NCBI GenBank assembly: GCA_036269075.1
Contig: DATASX010000018.1
Coordinates: forward strand, 1 to 64,000
Length of the DNA stretch: 64,000 nucleotides
Source: Sporichthyaceae bacterium
GTDB lineage: Bacteria > Actinomycetota > Actinomycetes > Sporichthyales > Sporichthyaceae
Direction: 5' to 3'
The notes below the pieces were generated by a model. The model was given only the letters and a program-made list of their open reading frames with translations, was not told where the DNA came from and searched no databases. A program made the translations under genes and the position numbers. Positions 19,102-29,297 of this stretch are shown here, in pieces (positions within the stretch are counted from its first letter, which is position 1; each line of letters starts with the position of its first letter).

Positions 19102-19132
19102 CGAAGGGCGTGGACACGCCCAGGAGATGCGA
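19102..19132. repeat. Sequence related to the 4.7-kb hairpin arm
   Basis: These 31 bases match 4747-4777, the right arm of the long hairpin before pheS, at 26 of 31 positions. They contain their own small stem, GGGCGT (19106-19111) with ACGCCC (19116-19121). The location is the 88-base gap between the substrate-binding protein gene and the surface protein gene, a reasonable place for a terminator or processing hairpin. Confidence 0.4.
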
Positions 19133-19145
19133 ATACGCAGGGCGG

Positions 19146-20924
19146 TCATGGCGCGGCCGGCGGCGGGATGGGCGCGGGCGGCGCCTTGGTGGGCCAGTTG
19201 CTCCGGTATCGCCGGTCGCCGTCCGGGGCGACGTAGCGGCCGGGTTGGTTGTCGAACGAGCTGATCGCCTTCCGGTCCCAGTAGATCTCCCGGGCGTCGT
19301 CGACCGCGGTGAAGTCGTTGGGACCCCAGCTCCAATGGCCGAGCGGACCGTTCGCGCCGGGGTAGTGGAACATGCCCTGCTCGAAGGTCGTCGGAGTCAG
19401 GTCCGGCCCGGCCATCTGCAGGCCGATGAACAGCATCAGCATCGAGTAGTACTCGAGGTCGCGGGTGGGGGTCGGCTCGTCGTTGGGCCGGATCGACTTG
19501 TAGGCCCGGTAGGACTCCGAGGCCATGCCCTGCTTGATGTCGGAGATGAAGCTCTGTCCGTAGGCGAACTGCCACTGGTCCTGGTCGTAGAACTGCCCGG
19601 CGGCGTCGGCGTCGGTGAGCACGGTGCCGGTCAGGAACCACTCCGGCCAGTAATCCTGCTGGGTCGCCGAGCCGGAGAGGAAGAACGGCAGCACCGGGTC
19701 GGTAACCATGATCACGGTGGTGACACCGGCGTTCTTCAACTGCGCCGCGATGTTCGGCGCCTCCTGCTGCATCGTGGAGAAGTCCAGCGAGTACCGGATC
19801 TCCTTGAAGCTGATGCCGGCTGCGGCGAACTTCGGCCGCGCCTCGTTGAGGCACTGCGCGTAGACGGCGTCGTCCGGGACCACCAGGCCGAACTTGCGCG
19901 GCTGGGTGCGCAGCTTCGCACTGCCCGCGCGAACCGCGTCCTGGTTGGCCGGGAACCGCTTGGCGAGCAGGTCGGCGGCCGAGGCCAGCAACGTCGTGCA
20001 GTCGATCAGCTGGCCCCAGGCGTACGGGGCGCGGGCCTTGTAGTAGCTGATCGGCATGTGCAGGCCGCCGAACGCGACGACCTTCTGGCGGACCAGTGCG
20101 TCGAGGTAGGGCTGGCTGACCGCGGACAGGTCGGCGAACGCCTTGATCTCCTGGCCGACCTTCAACGCGTCGGCGTTCGCGGCCTCCTGGCCGCTGCCGC
20201 TGAGCTCGGAGAACGAGTCGCCGCGGCCCTTGTACCCGACGATCCTGACCTTGCGGCCGTAGAGCTGGAAGTGGCTGTTGAAGTACGCCAGCAGCGCGTC
20301 GCGGGTGCGCTGCTGGGCCTCCGGGGAGGACACCAGGCCCTTCTTCTCCGCCGTCTTCTCCAGCTCGCTGTTCTTGCTGATCGGCAGGCCGATGTCGCGG
20401 TAGGCCACGGTGATCGTGTCCTTGGTGACCCCGCGGGTGGTGGCGCCGCCGTTGTCGAGCCCGGGGAAGTCCAGGCACGGCGGGGAGTACGCGGAGTTGC
20501 CGTCCTGCTTGGCGCCGCCGGAGCAGTTGTTGCCGAGGGTCACCCCGGCGGGCAGATAGCCCAGTGCCGGTGCCCCGGCGGCCTGGGGAATGTTTGGACC
20601 CGCGGCCGTGCCACGCTGCGCGGCCGCGGTGCTCGAGGCCGACCCCTTGCCTGCCGAGGTCGCGGTTCCGCCGGAACGGGTGGCGGTGCCGGCGCGCGCG
20701 GGCGCGGCCGGCTCATTTGCGGACCCGGTCGCGACGTCGGGCGCGTTTCCGACGCCGGACAGCTGAGTGGTGGTGTCGGCCGTGGTACGCGGCTTGCTGG
20801 GCACGATGATCGTGATCAGCAGCAGCACAACCAGCAGGGCGGCCAGCGGACCGTAGCCGCGCAGGATCAGTCGATCCGCGCCACGCCGCCGCACCGGGTC
20901 CGAAGCCAAGCTGTCGCTCCCCAT
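19146..20924 (-). CDS. ABC transporter substrate-binding protein (Liv type)
   Basis: A 592-residue protein with an N-terminal membrane anchor (about residues 26-43, 'PLAALLVVLLLITIIVP'), a long Ala/Thr/Ser-rich linker (50-125), and a type I periplasmic-binding fold ('TVAYRDIGLPISKNSELE', 'VVAFGGLHMPISYYK', 'FGLVVPDDAVYAQCLNEA', 'NAGVTTVIMVTDPVLPFFL'). There is no lipobox, so it appears to be held by its N-terminal helix rather than by lipid. It is the likely first gene of the operon with the surface protein, fused permease and fused ATPases. The ligand cannot be inferred. ATG 20924 has GAGGA seven to twelve bases upstream. Confidence 0.85.
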   Translation of the reverse strand: MGSDSLASDPVRRRGADRLILRGYGPLAALLVVLLLITIIVPSKPRTTADTTTQLSGVGNAPDVATGSANEPAAPARAGTATRSGGTATSAGKGSASSTAAAQRGTAAGPNIPQAAGAPALGYLPAGVTLGNNCSGGAKQDGNSAYSPPCLDFPGLDNGGATTRGVTKDTITVAYRDIGLPISKNSELEKTAEKKGLVSSPEAQQRTRDALLAYFNSHFQLYGRKVRIVGYKGRGDSFSELSGSGQEAANADALKVGQEIKAFADLSAVSQPYLDALVRQKVVAFGGLHMPISYYKARAPYAWGQLIDCTTLLASAADLLAKRFPANQDAVRAGSAKLRTQPRKFGLVVPDDAVYAQCLNEARPKFAAAGISFKEIRYSLDFSTMQQEAPNIAAQLKNAGVTTVIMVTDPVLPFFLSGSATQQDYWPEWFLTGTVLTDADAAGQFYDQDQWQFAYGQSFISDIKQGMASESYRAYKSIRPNDEPTPTRDLEYYSMLMLFIGLQMAGPDLTPTTFEQGMFHYPGANGPLGHWSWGPNDFTAVDDAREIYWDRKAISSFDNQPGRYVAPDGDRRYRSNWPTKAPPAPIPPPAAP

Positions 20925-20932
20925 TGGAGGGT

Positions 20933-20946
20933 CCTCACTCGTGAGG
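20933..20946. promoter_or_regulatory. Palindrome CCTCAC-TC-GTGAGG just upstream of the binding-protein gene
   Basis: A perfect 6-bp inverted repeat with a 2-base spacer lies nine bases upstream of ATG 20924 and overlaps its GAGGA ribosome-binding site. A hairpin or bound regulator here would block translation of the first gene of the transporter operon. Confidence 0.4.
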
Positions 20947-21018
20947 GTATGCGACGGTCCGGCCCTCGGTTACCGACTTGGGCGGATTGCCCGAATCAAC
21001 ATTCGGTACGGGACCGAC

Positions 21019-21261
21019 TCAGGGAACCGGGCAGGCCGTGATCAGGATCGCGGGCGGCGGCGGGGCCGGGGGATTGATCAGGCAGACCTCGATCAGGCCG
21101 CCCCCCAGCAGGCCTCCCAGCGCACCGCGCGGCGGGGTGGGCTGGTTGCTGCCGGGTGCGGCTGACGCGGCCGAGGCGCTCGGGGCGCCCGGGGCGCCGA
21201 GGAGAGCGAAGGACACCGCTACAGCCGTCGCCACGAACGACTTGCAGACCTTGCCGGCCAT
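21019..21261 (-). CDS. Small secreted protein (80 residues)
   Basis: It starts MAGKVCKSFVATAVAVSFAL, a classic signal peptide that likely ends near SASA. The roughly 50-residue mature part is Pro/Gly/Ala-rich, with 'GALGGLLGGGL' and two cysteines (EVCLIN, ITACPVP) that could form a disulfide. ATG 21261 is preceded by GGAGAGG at a good distance; the longer frame upstream has no such site. It lies upstream of the Liv-type binding-protein gene on the same strand. Family not recognised; with the next gene it makes a pair of small exported proteins. Confidence 0.55.
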   Translation of the reverse strand: MAGKVCKSFVATAVAVSFALLGAPGAPSASAASAAPGSNQPTPPRGALGGLLGGGLIEVCLINPPAPPPPAILITACPVP

Positions 21262-21562
21262 CTCGGCGCCTCTCCGTGGACCACTGGATTCAGGAAATGA
21301 TCCGATGTGTCGGCCGGTGTCCGTCAAGATCAACTGAGCCGTCAGGGTGGGTCCGGAGGGTGAATTCCGACGGCGCGGCAAGACGGTCGTCGGAGGCTTG
21401 CGGAGTCAATCGAATTGGGCTGATCGGGCGGCCCGGAATTGTTCGGTCGGCCGCCGCGGGTTCCGTCCCACCGGAATCCGGCGGGACGGAACCGACTCCG
21501 GAGTTCACACCGGGGTTGCTCGCTACGGTCAGTGCAACAGTGCGGTCAGTGCAACGGTGCGG
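21262..21562. other. 301-bp spacer between two small secreted-protein genes
   Basis: No coding region is supported here. The spacer holds a strong 11-bp hairpin (21459-21493) and most of a three-copy 17-bp tandem repeat at its right end. The rest should carry the promoter of the 80-residue secreted protein (minus strand), but no convincing -35/-10 pair was found. Confidence 0.5.
21459..21493 (-). terminator. 11-bp hairpin downstream of the 162-residue secreted protein gene
   Basis: GGTTCCGTCCC (21459-21469) pairs perfectly with GGGACGGAACC (21483-21493). The loop itself contains the palindrome CCGGA-A-TCCGG. It lies about 70 bases beyond the stop at 21563, so it may end that transcript. There is no T-run. 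Confidence 0.45.
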
Positions 21563-21574
21563 TCAGTGCAACAG
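21524..21574. repeat. Three tandem copies of a 17-bp unit over a stop codon
   Basis: Units at 21524-21540, 21541-21557 and 21558-21574 follow TRCGGTCAGTGCAACRG with one or two differences. The third copy contains the TGA stop (21563-21565, minus strand) and last codons of the 162-residue protein. Copies 1 and 2 carry the same TGA in the same context beyond the stop. Confidence 0.85.
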
Positions 21575-22051
21575 AGCGTCGAGGTCGAGCGAGCCACCCG
21601 GGCCGGTCATCTTCTCGATGCCCGCACCGATGGTGTTGGTGGTCGCGCAGACCTCGGAGAGGCCGTCCATCAGGTGCAGCTTGACCAGCAGGTCCTTCAG
21701 CGTCGCCGCGCTGCCGATCTTGAAGGGCAGGATCGGCGCGCCGGCGCAGACCTGCGCGATGTCCTCCTTGAGGTCCATCGCGGGAATGGTCATGCCGGGA
21801 TTGTTGGCCGAACCGGTCTGGGTGACCTGCGACTGCGGGTCGACGGCCTGCGGCGTCGACGCGGAGTTCTCGGCCGGGGCGGGCTGGGTCGGAGCGGTGG
21901 GAGCGGGCGGCGCCGGCGGCGCGTCCGAGGTCACGGCCTGGTGGGCGATCGGGGAGATGGTGGCGGCCATGGCAGGCATCTGTCCCCCGACGAATGCAAG
22001 CGGCAACACAACGGTCAACGCCTGCAACGACTTCCTGAATTTGACCGACAT
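21563..22051 (-). CDS. Small secreted protein (162 residues)
   Basis: A signal peptide is clear (basic MSVKFRKS, hydrophobic core, end near AMAA at about residue 29). It is followed by a Pro/Ala/Thr-rich low-complexity linker (about 40-75) and a folded-looking C-terminal domain (about 85-162) with two cysteines ('AQVCAGAPILPFKIG' and 'SEVCATTNTIGAGIEKMTG'), perhaps disulfide-bonded. ATG 22051 has AAGG upstream. Family not recognised. Like its 80-residue neighbour it lies upstream of the Liv-type operon on the same strand, so both may belong to the same surface system. Confidence 0.65.
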   Translation of the reverse strand: MSVKFRKSLQALTVVLPLAFVGGQMPAMAATISPIAHQAVTSDAPPAPPAPTAPTQPAPAENSASTPQAVDPQSQVTQTGSANNPGMTIPAMDLKEDIAQVCAGAPILPFKIGSAATLKDLLVKLHLMDGLSEVCATTNTIGAGIEKMTGPGGSLDLDALLH

Positions 22052-22199
22052 CGGAACACCTTTCGCGGTCTGGCTTGGGCGAGATCGTTGCGATCAAACG
22101 GTTATCCGAAAGCAACGTCAAGGAAGGTTGGTCCGTACGGGAGGCGAGCGTTCGCAGGACACGAAATGCCGTTGAGATGTCACCGGACGCCGGGTGACT

Positions 22200-22228
22200 T
22201 ATGGCATTTTCCGGCCTCCCAATAGGAT
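22200..22228 (+). promoter_or_regulatory. Possible promoter for the glycosyltransferase gene
   Basis: TAGGAT at 22223-22228 is a good actinobacterial -10, and TATGGC around 22200-22205 sits 17 bases upstream as a poor -35. Transcription from here would leave a leader of about 65 bases before GTG 22299. Confidence 0.35.
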
Positions 22229-22298
22229 CTTCCCGGCGCGATCGGTGTGACGTCGAACGAAATGGACATCGTCGGTGACGGGAGTCGGAGGACATCGG

Positions 22299-23462
22299 GT
22301 GAGCGACGTCGGGTTGTGCATGATCGTCAAGGACGAGTCGCACGTGATCGCCCGGTGTCTGGAGTCGGTGCGGCCGTGGATCTCGTACTGGACGATCGTC
22401 GACACCGGATCCACCGACGGCACGCAGGACCTCGTGCGCAGCCTGCTCGACGGGATCCCGGGGCAGCTGCTCGAGGAGCCCTGGGTCGATTTCGGGCACA
22501 ACCGATCGATCGCGTTGGCGGCCGCTCGACCGCACACGGCATACACGTTGATGATCGATGCCGATGAGACCTTCGCGGCGCCGGCGGGTTGGACCTGGCC
22601 GGCATTGACCACCGATTCGGTGCAGCTTCGGCATCGCACCGGGTCGACGGTCTACTGGCGCAAGACGGTGTTCGCCAATCGTCTGCAGTGGGGCTACGTG
22701 GGAGTTCTTCATGAATATCCCGAGGCGCCCGGCGAGGATTCGTCCACCAAGCTCGTCGAACCCGAGGTCGACGGTTTCTACGACGGCGGCCGCAGCGTCG
22801 GCCTGTCGACGGTCCAGAAGTACGCCCGCGACGCCCGCGTGCTGGCCGAGGCGGTGGAGAAGGAGCCCGACAACCACCGGTACCAGTACTACCTGGCCCG
22901 GAGCTACCGCGACAGCGAGCAGCCCGAGTTGGCCGAGGCGGCTTACCGGCGCCGGGCAGAGATGGACGGCGGGTTTGCCGAGGAGATCGCCGACTCGTTG
23001 CTGGAGGTCGCCCGTTACGTCCAGAAGCGAGAGGCGCCCTTCGACGAGGTGGTCACCGCGTACTTGACCGCCTGGGAGTCGCGGCCCAGCCGGGCCGAGC
23101 CGCTCGCCGGGCTGGCCCGGTTCTGCCGGGAGCAGCAGCGGTGGGCGTTGGGGCGGATGTTCGCCGCCCACGCGATCTCGATCCCGCGGCCGGACGACCT
23201 GCTCTGGATCGACGAGGAGGTCTACGACTGGCGCCGGCTCGACGAGTTCGCCGTGTGCTCCTCATGGACCGGGCACTGGGAGGAGAGCGCCGCGGCCTGC
23301 CGGATGCTGCTGGACGGCGGCCTGCTCCCGGAGAGCGAGACCGATCGGGTGCGGGCCAACCTGGACCTCGCCGAGCAGCACAGCGGGCCCGCCGCCCAGG
23401 CGCCGGGGGCCTCGGCGGCACCGGCCCGCCGCCCGCCCGCCAAACGCCGCAAGAAGCGATGA
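22299..23462 (+). CDS. Family 2 glycosyltransferase with TPR-like C-terminus
   Basis: A 387-residue cytoplasmic protein. The N-terminal GT-A domain (about 1-200) begins 'VGLCMIVKDESHVIARCLES', has 'DTGSTDGTQD' and a DxD-like metal motif in 'LMIDADETF', and contains the His-Glu of 'VGVLHEYPE'. The C-terminal half (about 205-370) is helical with TPR-like repeats ('YQYYLARSYRDSEQPELAEAA') and ends in a basic tail. This combination occurs in bacterial glycosyltransferases that modify peptides or glycans. The acceptor is unknown. GTG 22299 is chosen because GGAGG (22287-22291) sits seven bases before it; GTG 22275 has no such site. Confidence 0.85.
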   Translation: MSDVGLCMIVKDESHVIARCLESVRPWISYWTIVDTGSTDGTQDLVRSLLDGIPGQLLEEPWVDFGHNRSIALAAARPHTAYTLMIDADETFAAPAGWTWPALTTDSVQLRHRTGSTVYWRKTVFANRLQWGYVGVLHEYPEAPGEDSSTKLVEPEVDGFYDGGRSVGLSTVQKYARDARVLAEAVEKEPDNHRYQYYLARSYRDSEQPELAEAAYRRRAEMDGGFAEEIADSLLEVARYVQKREAPFDEVVTAYLTAWESRPSRAEPLAGLARFCREQQRWALGRMFAAHAISIPRPDDLLWIDEEVYDWRRLDEFAVCSSWTGHWEESAAACRMLLDGGLLPESETDRVRANLDLAEQHSGPAAQAPGASAAPARRPPAKRRKKR

Positions 23463-23479
23463 GCCGCGCCCCGACACCT

Positions 23480-23509
23480 AATGAACTTGCAGAACCAGGT
23501 ATATTCATT
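23480..23509 (+). promoter_or_regulatory. Arginine-operon control region with ARG-box-like repeat
   Basis: An unusually AT-rich stretch before argC contains the inverted pair AATGAA (23480-23485) and TTCATT (23504-23509). It resembles the TGAAT/ATTCA half-sites of ArgR operators, though the spacing is not standard. TATATT at 23500-23505 is a possible -10. The operon encodes its own ArgR, so autoregulation here is expected. Confidence 0.5.
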
Positions 23510-23532
23510 CTATCGGAGGGAAGGAGGTCGAC

Positions 23533-24564
23533 GTGGGCATGCGGGTGGCGGTCGCCGGGGCCAGCGGGTACGCGGGCGGCGAGCTGTTGCGGCTGCTCGC
23601 CGGGCACCCGGAGCTCGATGTCGTGGTGATGCAGGCCGACAGCCGCGCCGGGGAGTCGGTGGCCGCGGTGCACCCCAATCTGGCCGGGACCTTCGACGCG
23701 GTTCTGACCTCGGCCGACCCGGCCGAGCTGGCCGGGGCCGACGTGGTCTTCCTGGCGCTGCCGCACGGGGCCTCGGCCGCGATCGTCGGCGAGCTGGGGC
23801 CGGAGCAGCTCGTGGTCGACCTCGGCGCGGACTTCCGGCTGGCCGACGCGGCGGCCTGGGAGAAGTACTACAAGCTGCCGCACGCCGGGACGTGGACCTA
23901 CGGGCTGCCGGAGCTGCCCAGCGCGCGACCGGCGATCGCGGCCTCCCGTCGCATCGCCAACCCGGGTTGCTACCCGACCGCCGTCAGCCTGGCACTCGCG
24001 CCGCTGCTGGCCGCCGGTCTGGTCGAGGCCGAGGACGTCGTCGTGGTTGCCGCCTCGGGGACCACCGGGGCCGGGCGCAAGGCGACCGTGGGCCTGCTCG
24101 GCTCCGAGGTGATGGGCGACGTCGCCGCCTACAAGATCGGCGGGGTGCACCAGCACACGCCGGAGATCGTGCAGAACCTGTCCGCCGCGGCCGGCCGGTC
24201 GGTACCCGTCAGCTTCACGCCGCTGCTGGCCCCGATGCCCCGCGGCATCCTGGCCACCTGCACTGCGCGGTTGCGCTCGGACGTGGACACCGCCGCCCTG
24301 CGCGACTGTCTCGGCGCGGCATACGCGGGCGAGCAGTTCGTGCACCTGCTGACGGAGGGTCAGTTGCCGCACACGGCTGCGACGTTCGGCAGCAACGCGG
24401 TGCACCTGGCCGCCGCAGCGGACTCCGTGTCCGGGCGGGCTGTGGTGATCTCGGCGATCGACAACCTCGGCAAGGGCGCGGCCGGCCAGGCGATGCAGAA
24501 CGCCAACATCGCCCTGGGTCTGCCCGAAGGCCTGGGGCTGAGTGCGATCGGGGTGGGGCCTTGA
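23533..24564 (+). CDS. argC: N-acetyl-gamma-glutamyl-phosphate reductase
   Basis: The third step of arginine biosynthesis: NADPH-dependent reduction of N-acetylglutamyl phosphate to the semialdehyde. The 343 residues show the Rossmann start 'VAVAGASGYAGGELLRLL', the catalytic Cys in 'IANPGCYPTAVSLAL' and the His in 'GGVHQHTPEI'. GTG 23533 follows a perfect AAGGAGGT at 23521-23528; ATG 23539 is too far away. It is the first gene of argCJBDFRGH and its stop overlaps argJ. Confidence 0.97.
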   Translation: MGMRVAVAGASGYAGGELLRLLAGHPELDVVVMQADSRAGESVAAVHPNLAGTFDAVLTSADPAELAGADVVFLALPHGASAAIVGELGPEQLVVDLGADFRLADAAAWEKYYKLPHAGTWTYGLPELPSARPAIAASRRIANPGCYPTAVSLALAPLLAAGLVEAEDVVVVAASGTTGAGRKATVGLLGSEVMGDVAAYKIGGVHQHTPEIVQNLSAAAGRSVPVSFTPLLAPMPRGILATCTARLRSDVDTAALRDCLGAAYAGEQFVHLLTEGQLPHTAATFGSNAVHLAAAADSVSGRAVVISAIDNLGKGAAGQAMQNANIALGLPEGLGLSAIGVGP

Positions 24565-25712
24565 GTGTGACCGCGGCCGCCGGTTTCCGCGCCTCCGGGG
24601 TGGTGGCCGGCCTGAAGTCCAGCGGCAAGCCGGACGTGGCCCTGGTGGTCAACGACGGGCCGGCGTTCGCGGCCGCCGCGGTGTTCACGTCGAACCGGGT
24701 GCAGGCTGCACCGGTCGTCTGGACCCGGCAGGTCGTCGGCGACGGCCGAGTGGACGCCGTGATCCTCAACTCCGGTGGCGCGAACGCGTGCACCGGGCCG
24801 GAGGGATTCGCCGACACGCACCGCACAGCCGAGCACGTGGCCGAGGTACTCGGCGTCTCGGCGGGCGACGTGGCGGTCTGTTCGACCGGTCTGATCGGGG
24901 AGCGACTGCCGATGCCGGCGTTGCTCGGTGGCGTGGACGCGGCCGCAGCGGCCCTGGCCGCCGAGGGCGGCCGGTCGGCGGCCCTGGCCATCATGACGAC
25001 GGACTCGGTGCCCAAGCAGGCGACGGTCTCCGGTTCCGGCTATGTGATCGGCGGGATGGCCAAGGGCGCCGGGATGCTCGCACCCGGGCTGGCCACGATG
25101 CTGGTCGTCATCACCACCGACGCCGACGTGCCCGCAGGTGAACTCGACACCGCACTGCGGGCGGCGACCCGGGTCAGCTTCGACCGCTTGGACTCCGACG
25201 GGTGCATGTCGACCAACGACACCGTCTTGCTGCTGGCCTCCGGGGCCTCCGGCGTCCGTCCGGACACGGCGGAGTTCGCCGGGGTGCTGCGCACTGTGTG
25301 CCTGGACCTGGCGTTGCAGTTGTTGCGCGATGCCGAGGGGTCCTCGCACGACATCGCGATCGAGGTGGTCAACGCGGCCTCCGAGGACGAGGCCGTCGAG
25401 GTCGGCCGCTCGGTGGCCCGCAGCAACCTGTTCAAGGCAGCGGTGTTCGGCAACGACCCGAACTGGGGCCGGATCCTGGCCGCCGTGGGCACGACCGCGG
25501 CCGCCTTCGACCCGGTCGACCTCGACGTGTCGTTCAACGACGTCATGGTCTGCCGCAACGGTGGGCTGGGGGAGTCCCGCGACAAGGTGGATCTGACCCC
25601 TCGTCAGGTCGAGGTGCGGATCGACCTGAAGGCCGGCGCCGCGCAGGCAACCGTGTGGGCGAACGACCTGACCCATGACTACGTCCACGAGAATTCGGCG
25701 TACTCGACGTGA
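24561..25712 (+). CDS. argJ: Bifunctional ornithine acetyltransferase / N-acetylglutamate synthase
   Basis: It recycles the acetyl group from N-acetylornithine to glutamate and can also make N-acetylglutamate. The 383-residue precursor cleaves itself between the conserved Ala and Thr in '[11 protein letters not shown]' style motifs; here the cleavage region is '[20 protein letters not shown]' with the nucleophilic Thr upstream in 'AIMTTDS'. Other landmarks are '[13 protein letters not shown]' and '[13 protein letters not shown]'. The start TTG 24561 overlaps the argC stop (TTGA) and gives the family's MSVTAAAGF start; GTG 24567 is the alternative. Confidence 0.95.
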   Translation: MSVTAAAGFRASGVVAGLKSSGKPDVALVVNDGPAFAAAAVFTSNRVQAAPVVWTRQVVGDGRVDAVILNSGGANACTGPEGFADTHRTAEHVAEVLGVSAGDVAVCSTGLIGERLPMPALLGGVDAAAAALAAEGGRSAALAIMTTDSVPKQATVSGSGYVIGGMAKGAGMLAPGLATMLVVITTDADVPAGELDTALRAATRVSFDRLDSDGCMSTNDTVLLLASGASGVRPDTAEFAGVLRTVCLDLALQLLRDAEGSSHDIAIEVVNAASEDEAVEVGRSVARSNLFKAAVFGNDPNWGRILAAVGTTAAAFDPVDLDVSFNDVMVCRNGGLGESRDKVDLTPRQVEVRIDLKAGAAQATVWANDLTHDYVHENSAYST

Positions 25713-25725
25713 GCGGGGGCAATTC

Positions 25726-26607
25726 ATGAGTCGCGACCGCGCGTCAGCGCAGGCGAAGGCCATGGTGCTGGTCGATGCGCTGCCGTGGCTGGCGCGGTTC
25801 CACGGCCGTACGGTCGTGGTCAAGTTCGGCGGCAACGCAATGACCGACGACGCGTTGATGGAAGCTTTCGCCCAGGACCTGGTGTTCCTGCGGTACGCCG
25901 GGATCCGCCTGGTGATCGTGCACGGCGGCGGTCCGCAGATCACAGCCGCGCTGGACCGGATGGGCGTGCACACGGAGTTCAAGGCGGGGTTGCGAGTCAC
26001 CACCCCGGAGGCCATGGACGTGGTTCGCATGGTCCTGGTCGGACAGGTGCAACGCGAGATCGTCGGTCGCCTGAACGCCCACGGTCCGTTCGCCGTCGGC
26101 CTGTCCGGTGAGGACGCCAGGCTGTTCACCGCCACGAGGTTGGCGGCGATGGTCGACGGCGAGGCTGTCGACATCGGACTGGTCGGCGAGGTGACCAAGG
26201 TCGATCCTGGTGTGGTCGAGGGTCTGCTGGCCGATGGGCGCATTCCGGTGGTGTCGTCGGTGGCCCGCGGGGAGGACGGCGAGATCTACAATGTGAACGC
26301 CGACACCGCGGCTGCCGCGTTGGCGATCGCCTTGCGGGCCGAGAAGCTGATCATGCTCACCGACGTCGCGGGTCTGTACGCCAGCTGGCCCGCCGACGAC
26401 GAGGTCATCAGCAAACTGACGGTCGATCAGTTGACGGACATGCTGCCCGGCCTGTCCTCCGGGATGATCCCGAAGATGGAGGCCTGCGTGGCCGCCGTCC
26501 GCGGCGGCGTCCGCTCGGCCCACGTGCTCGACGGGCGCATGCCGCATTCGGTCCTGCTCGAACTGGTCACCGACGAGGGAATCGGAACGATGGTGCTACC
26601 GGCATGA
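25726..26607 (+). CDS. argB: Acetylglutamate kinase
   Basis: It phosphorylates N-acetylglutamate with ATP, usually the feedback-controlled step. The 293 residues have the amino-acid-kinase fold: '[10 protein letters not shown]' (ATP-binding Lys), '[11 protein letters not shown]' (substrate loop), '[15 protein letters not shown]' and 'LTDVAGLY'. The N-terminal helix (about 1-25) is the element that makes arginine-sensitive hexamers in related enzymes, so inhibition by arginine is plausible. ATG 25726 lies 13 bases after argJ; its stop overlaps argD (ATGA). Confidence 0.96.
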   Translation: MSRDRASAQAKAMVLVDALPWLARFHGRTVVVKFGGNAMTDDALMEAFAQDLVFLRYAGIRLVIVHGGGPQITAALDRMGVHTEFKAGLRVTTPEAMDVVRMVLVGQVQREIVGRLNAHGPFAVGLSGEDARLFTATRLAAMVDGEAVDIGLVGEVTKVDPGVVEGLLADGRIPVVSSVARGEDGEIYNVNADTAAAALAIALRAEKLIMLTDVAGLYASWPADDEVISKLTVDQLTDMLPGLSSGMIPKMEACVAAVRGGVRSAHVLDGRMPHSVLLELVTDEGIGTMVLPA

Positions 26608-27794
26608 CACGCACGCAGGAACTCCAGGCCCGCTGGGACGCGGCGCTGATGCCGAACTACGGCACCCCACCGGTCGCGCTCTCGCACGGCCGCGGCGCCG
26701 AGATCTGGGACGTCGAGGGCAAGCGCTACCTCGATCTGCTCGCCGGGATCGCGGTGTCCGGGCTGGGCCACGGGCACCAAGCCATCCTCTCGGCCGTCTC
26801 CCGCCAGGTCGCCGTGCTGGCTCACACGTCCAACCTGTACCTGCACGAACCCGGGGTGCGACTTGCCGAGAAGTTGCTGGAACTGCTGGGCACCGACGGC
26901 CGGGTGTTCCTGTGCAACAGCGGGACCGAGGCCAACGAAGCGGCGTTCAAGATCGTGCGCCGCCGACACCCGGAGCGGACGAAGATCGTCGCGGCCGAGA
27001 ACGGGTTCCACGGTCGGTCGATGGGGTCGCTCTCGTTGACCGGGAAGCCGACGATCCGCAAGCCGTTCGAGCCCTATGGCGCCACGGTCACCTTCGTGCC
27101 GTACGGCGACGCGTCCGCACTGCGGGGCGCCGTCGACGCGGACACCGCGGCGGTGTTCCTCGAGCCGGCCCTCGGCGAGGGCGGGGTGATCTTCCCACCG
27201 GCCGACTACTTGGCCACGGCGCGGGAACTGTGCGACGCCACCGGCGCGGTCTTCGTGCTCGACGAGATCCAGAGCGGGATCGGGCGCACCGGGCACTGGT
27301 TCGCCCACCAGCGGGTCGGCGTCCGACCGGACGTGCTGACCCTTGCCAAGGGCCTGGGTGGTGGGCTGCCGATCGGCGCCTGCATCGGGCTCGGAGAGTT
27401 CGGGCACACGTTCCAGCGTGGCGACCACGGCACCACGTTCGGCGGCAACCCGGTCTCCTGCGCGGCCGCACTGGCCGTGATCGACACGATCGCCGCCGAG
27501 GGACTGCTCGAGAACGTGCTCAAGGTCGGCTCGGCGCTGACCGTCGGCCTCGGCGACGTCGAGCACGAATTGCTCAACTCCGTGTCCGGGGCCGGGTTGT
27601 GGCTGCGACTCGAACTCGCCCGCGAGGCTTCCGAGGCGGTCGAGGCCGCCGCCCGCTCCGCCGGGTTCCTGGTCAATGCGGTACAGCCCAACGCGATCCG
27701 GCTGGCTCCGCCGCTGGTGCTGACCGCGGAACAGGCACAGGAGTTTGTGGACGCGCTGCCGGGCATCCTGAATGTCGCCGGAGCCGCGTCGTGA
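26604..27794 (+). CDS. argD: Acetylornithine aminotransferase
   Basis: A PLP enzyme that converts N-acetylglutamate semialdehyde to N-acetylornithine. It is a 396-residue class III aminotransferase with '[15 protein letters not shown]', '[15 protein letters not shown]', '[14 protein letters not shown]' (the Asp that contacts the PLP nitrogen) and '[15 protein letters not shown]' with the Schiff-base Lys. The start ATG 26604 overlaps the argB stop. The protein ends at 27794, before a 52-base gap that carries a small tandem repeat. Confidence 0.96.
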   Translation: MTRTQELQARWDAALMPNYGTPPVALSHGRGAEIWDVEGKRYLDLLAGIAVSGLGHGHQAILSAVSRQVAVLAHTSNLYLHEPGVRLAEKLLELLGTDGRVFLCNSGTEANEAAFKIVRRRHPERTKIVAAENGFHGRSMGSLSLTGKPTIRKPFEPYGATVTFVPYGDASALRGAVDADTAAVFLEPALGEGGVIFPPADYLATARELCDATGAVFVLDEIQSGIGRTGHWFAHQRVGVRPDVLTLAKGLGGGLPIGACIGLGEFGHTFQRGDHGTTFGGNPVSCAAALAVIDTIAAEGLLENVLKVGSALTVGLGDVEHELLNSVSGAGLWLRLELAREASEAVEAAARSAGFLVNAVQPNAIRLAPPLVLTAEQAQEFVDALPGILNVAGAAS

Positions 27795-27803
27795 GCGACT
27801 GTG

Positions 27804-29293
<1,490 letters not shown>

Positions 29294-29297
<4 letters not shown>

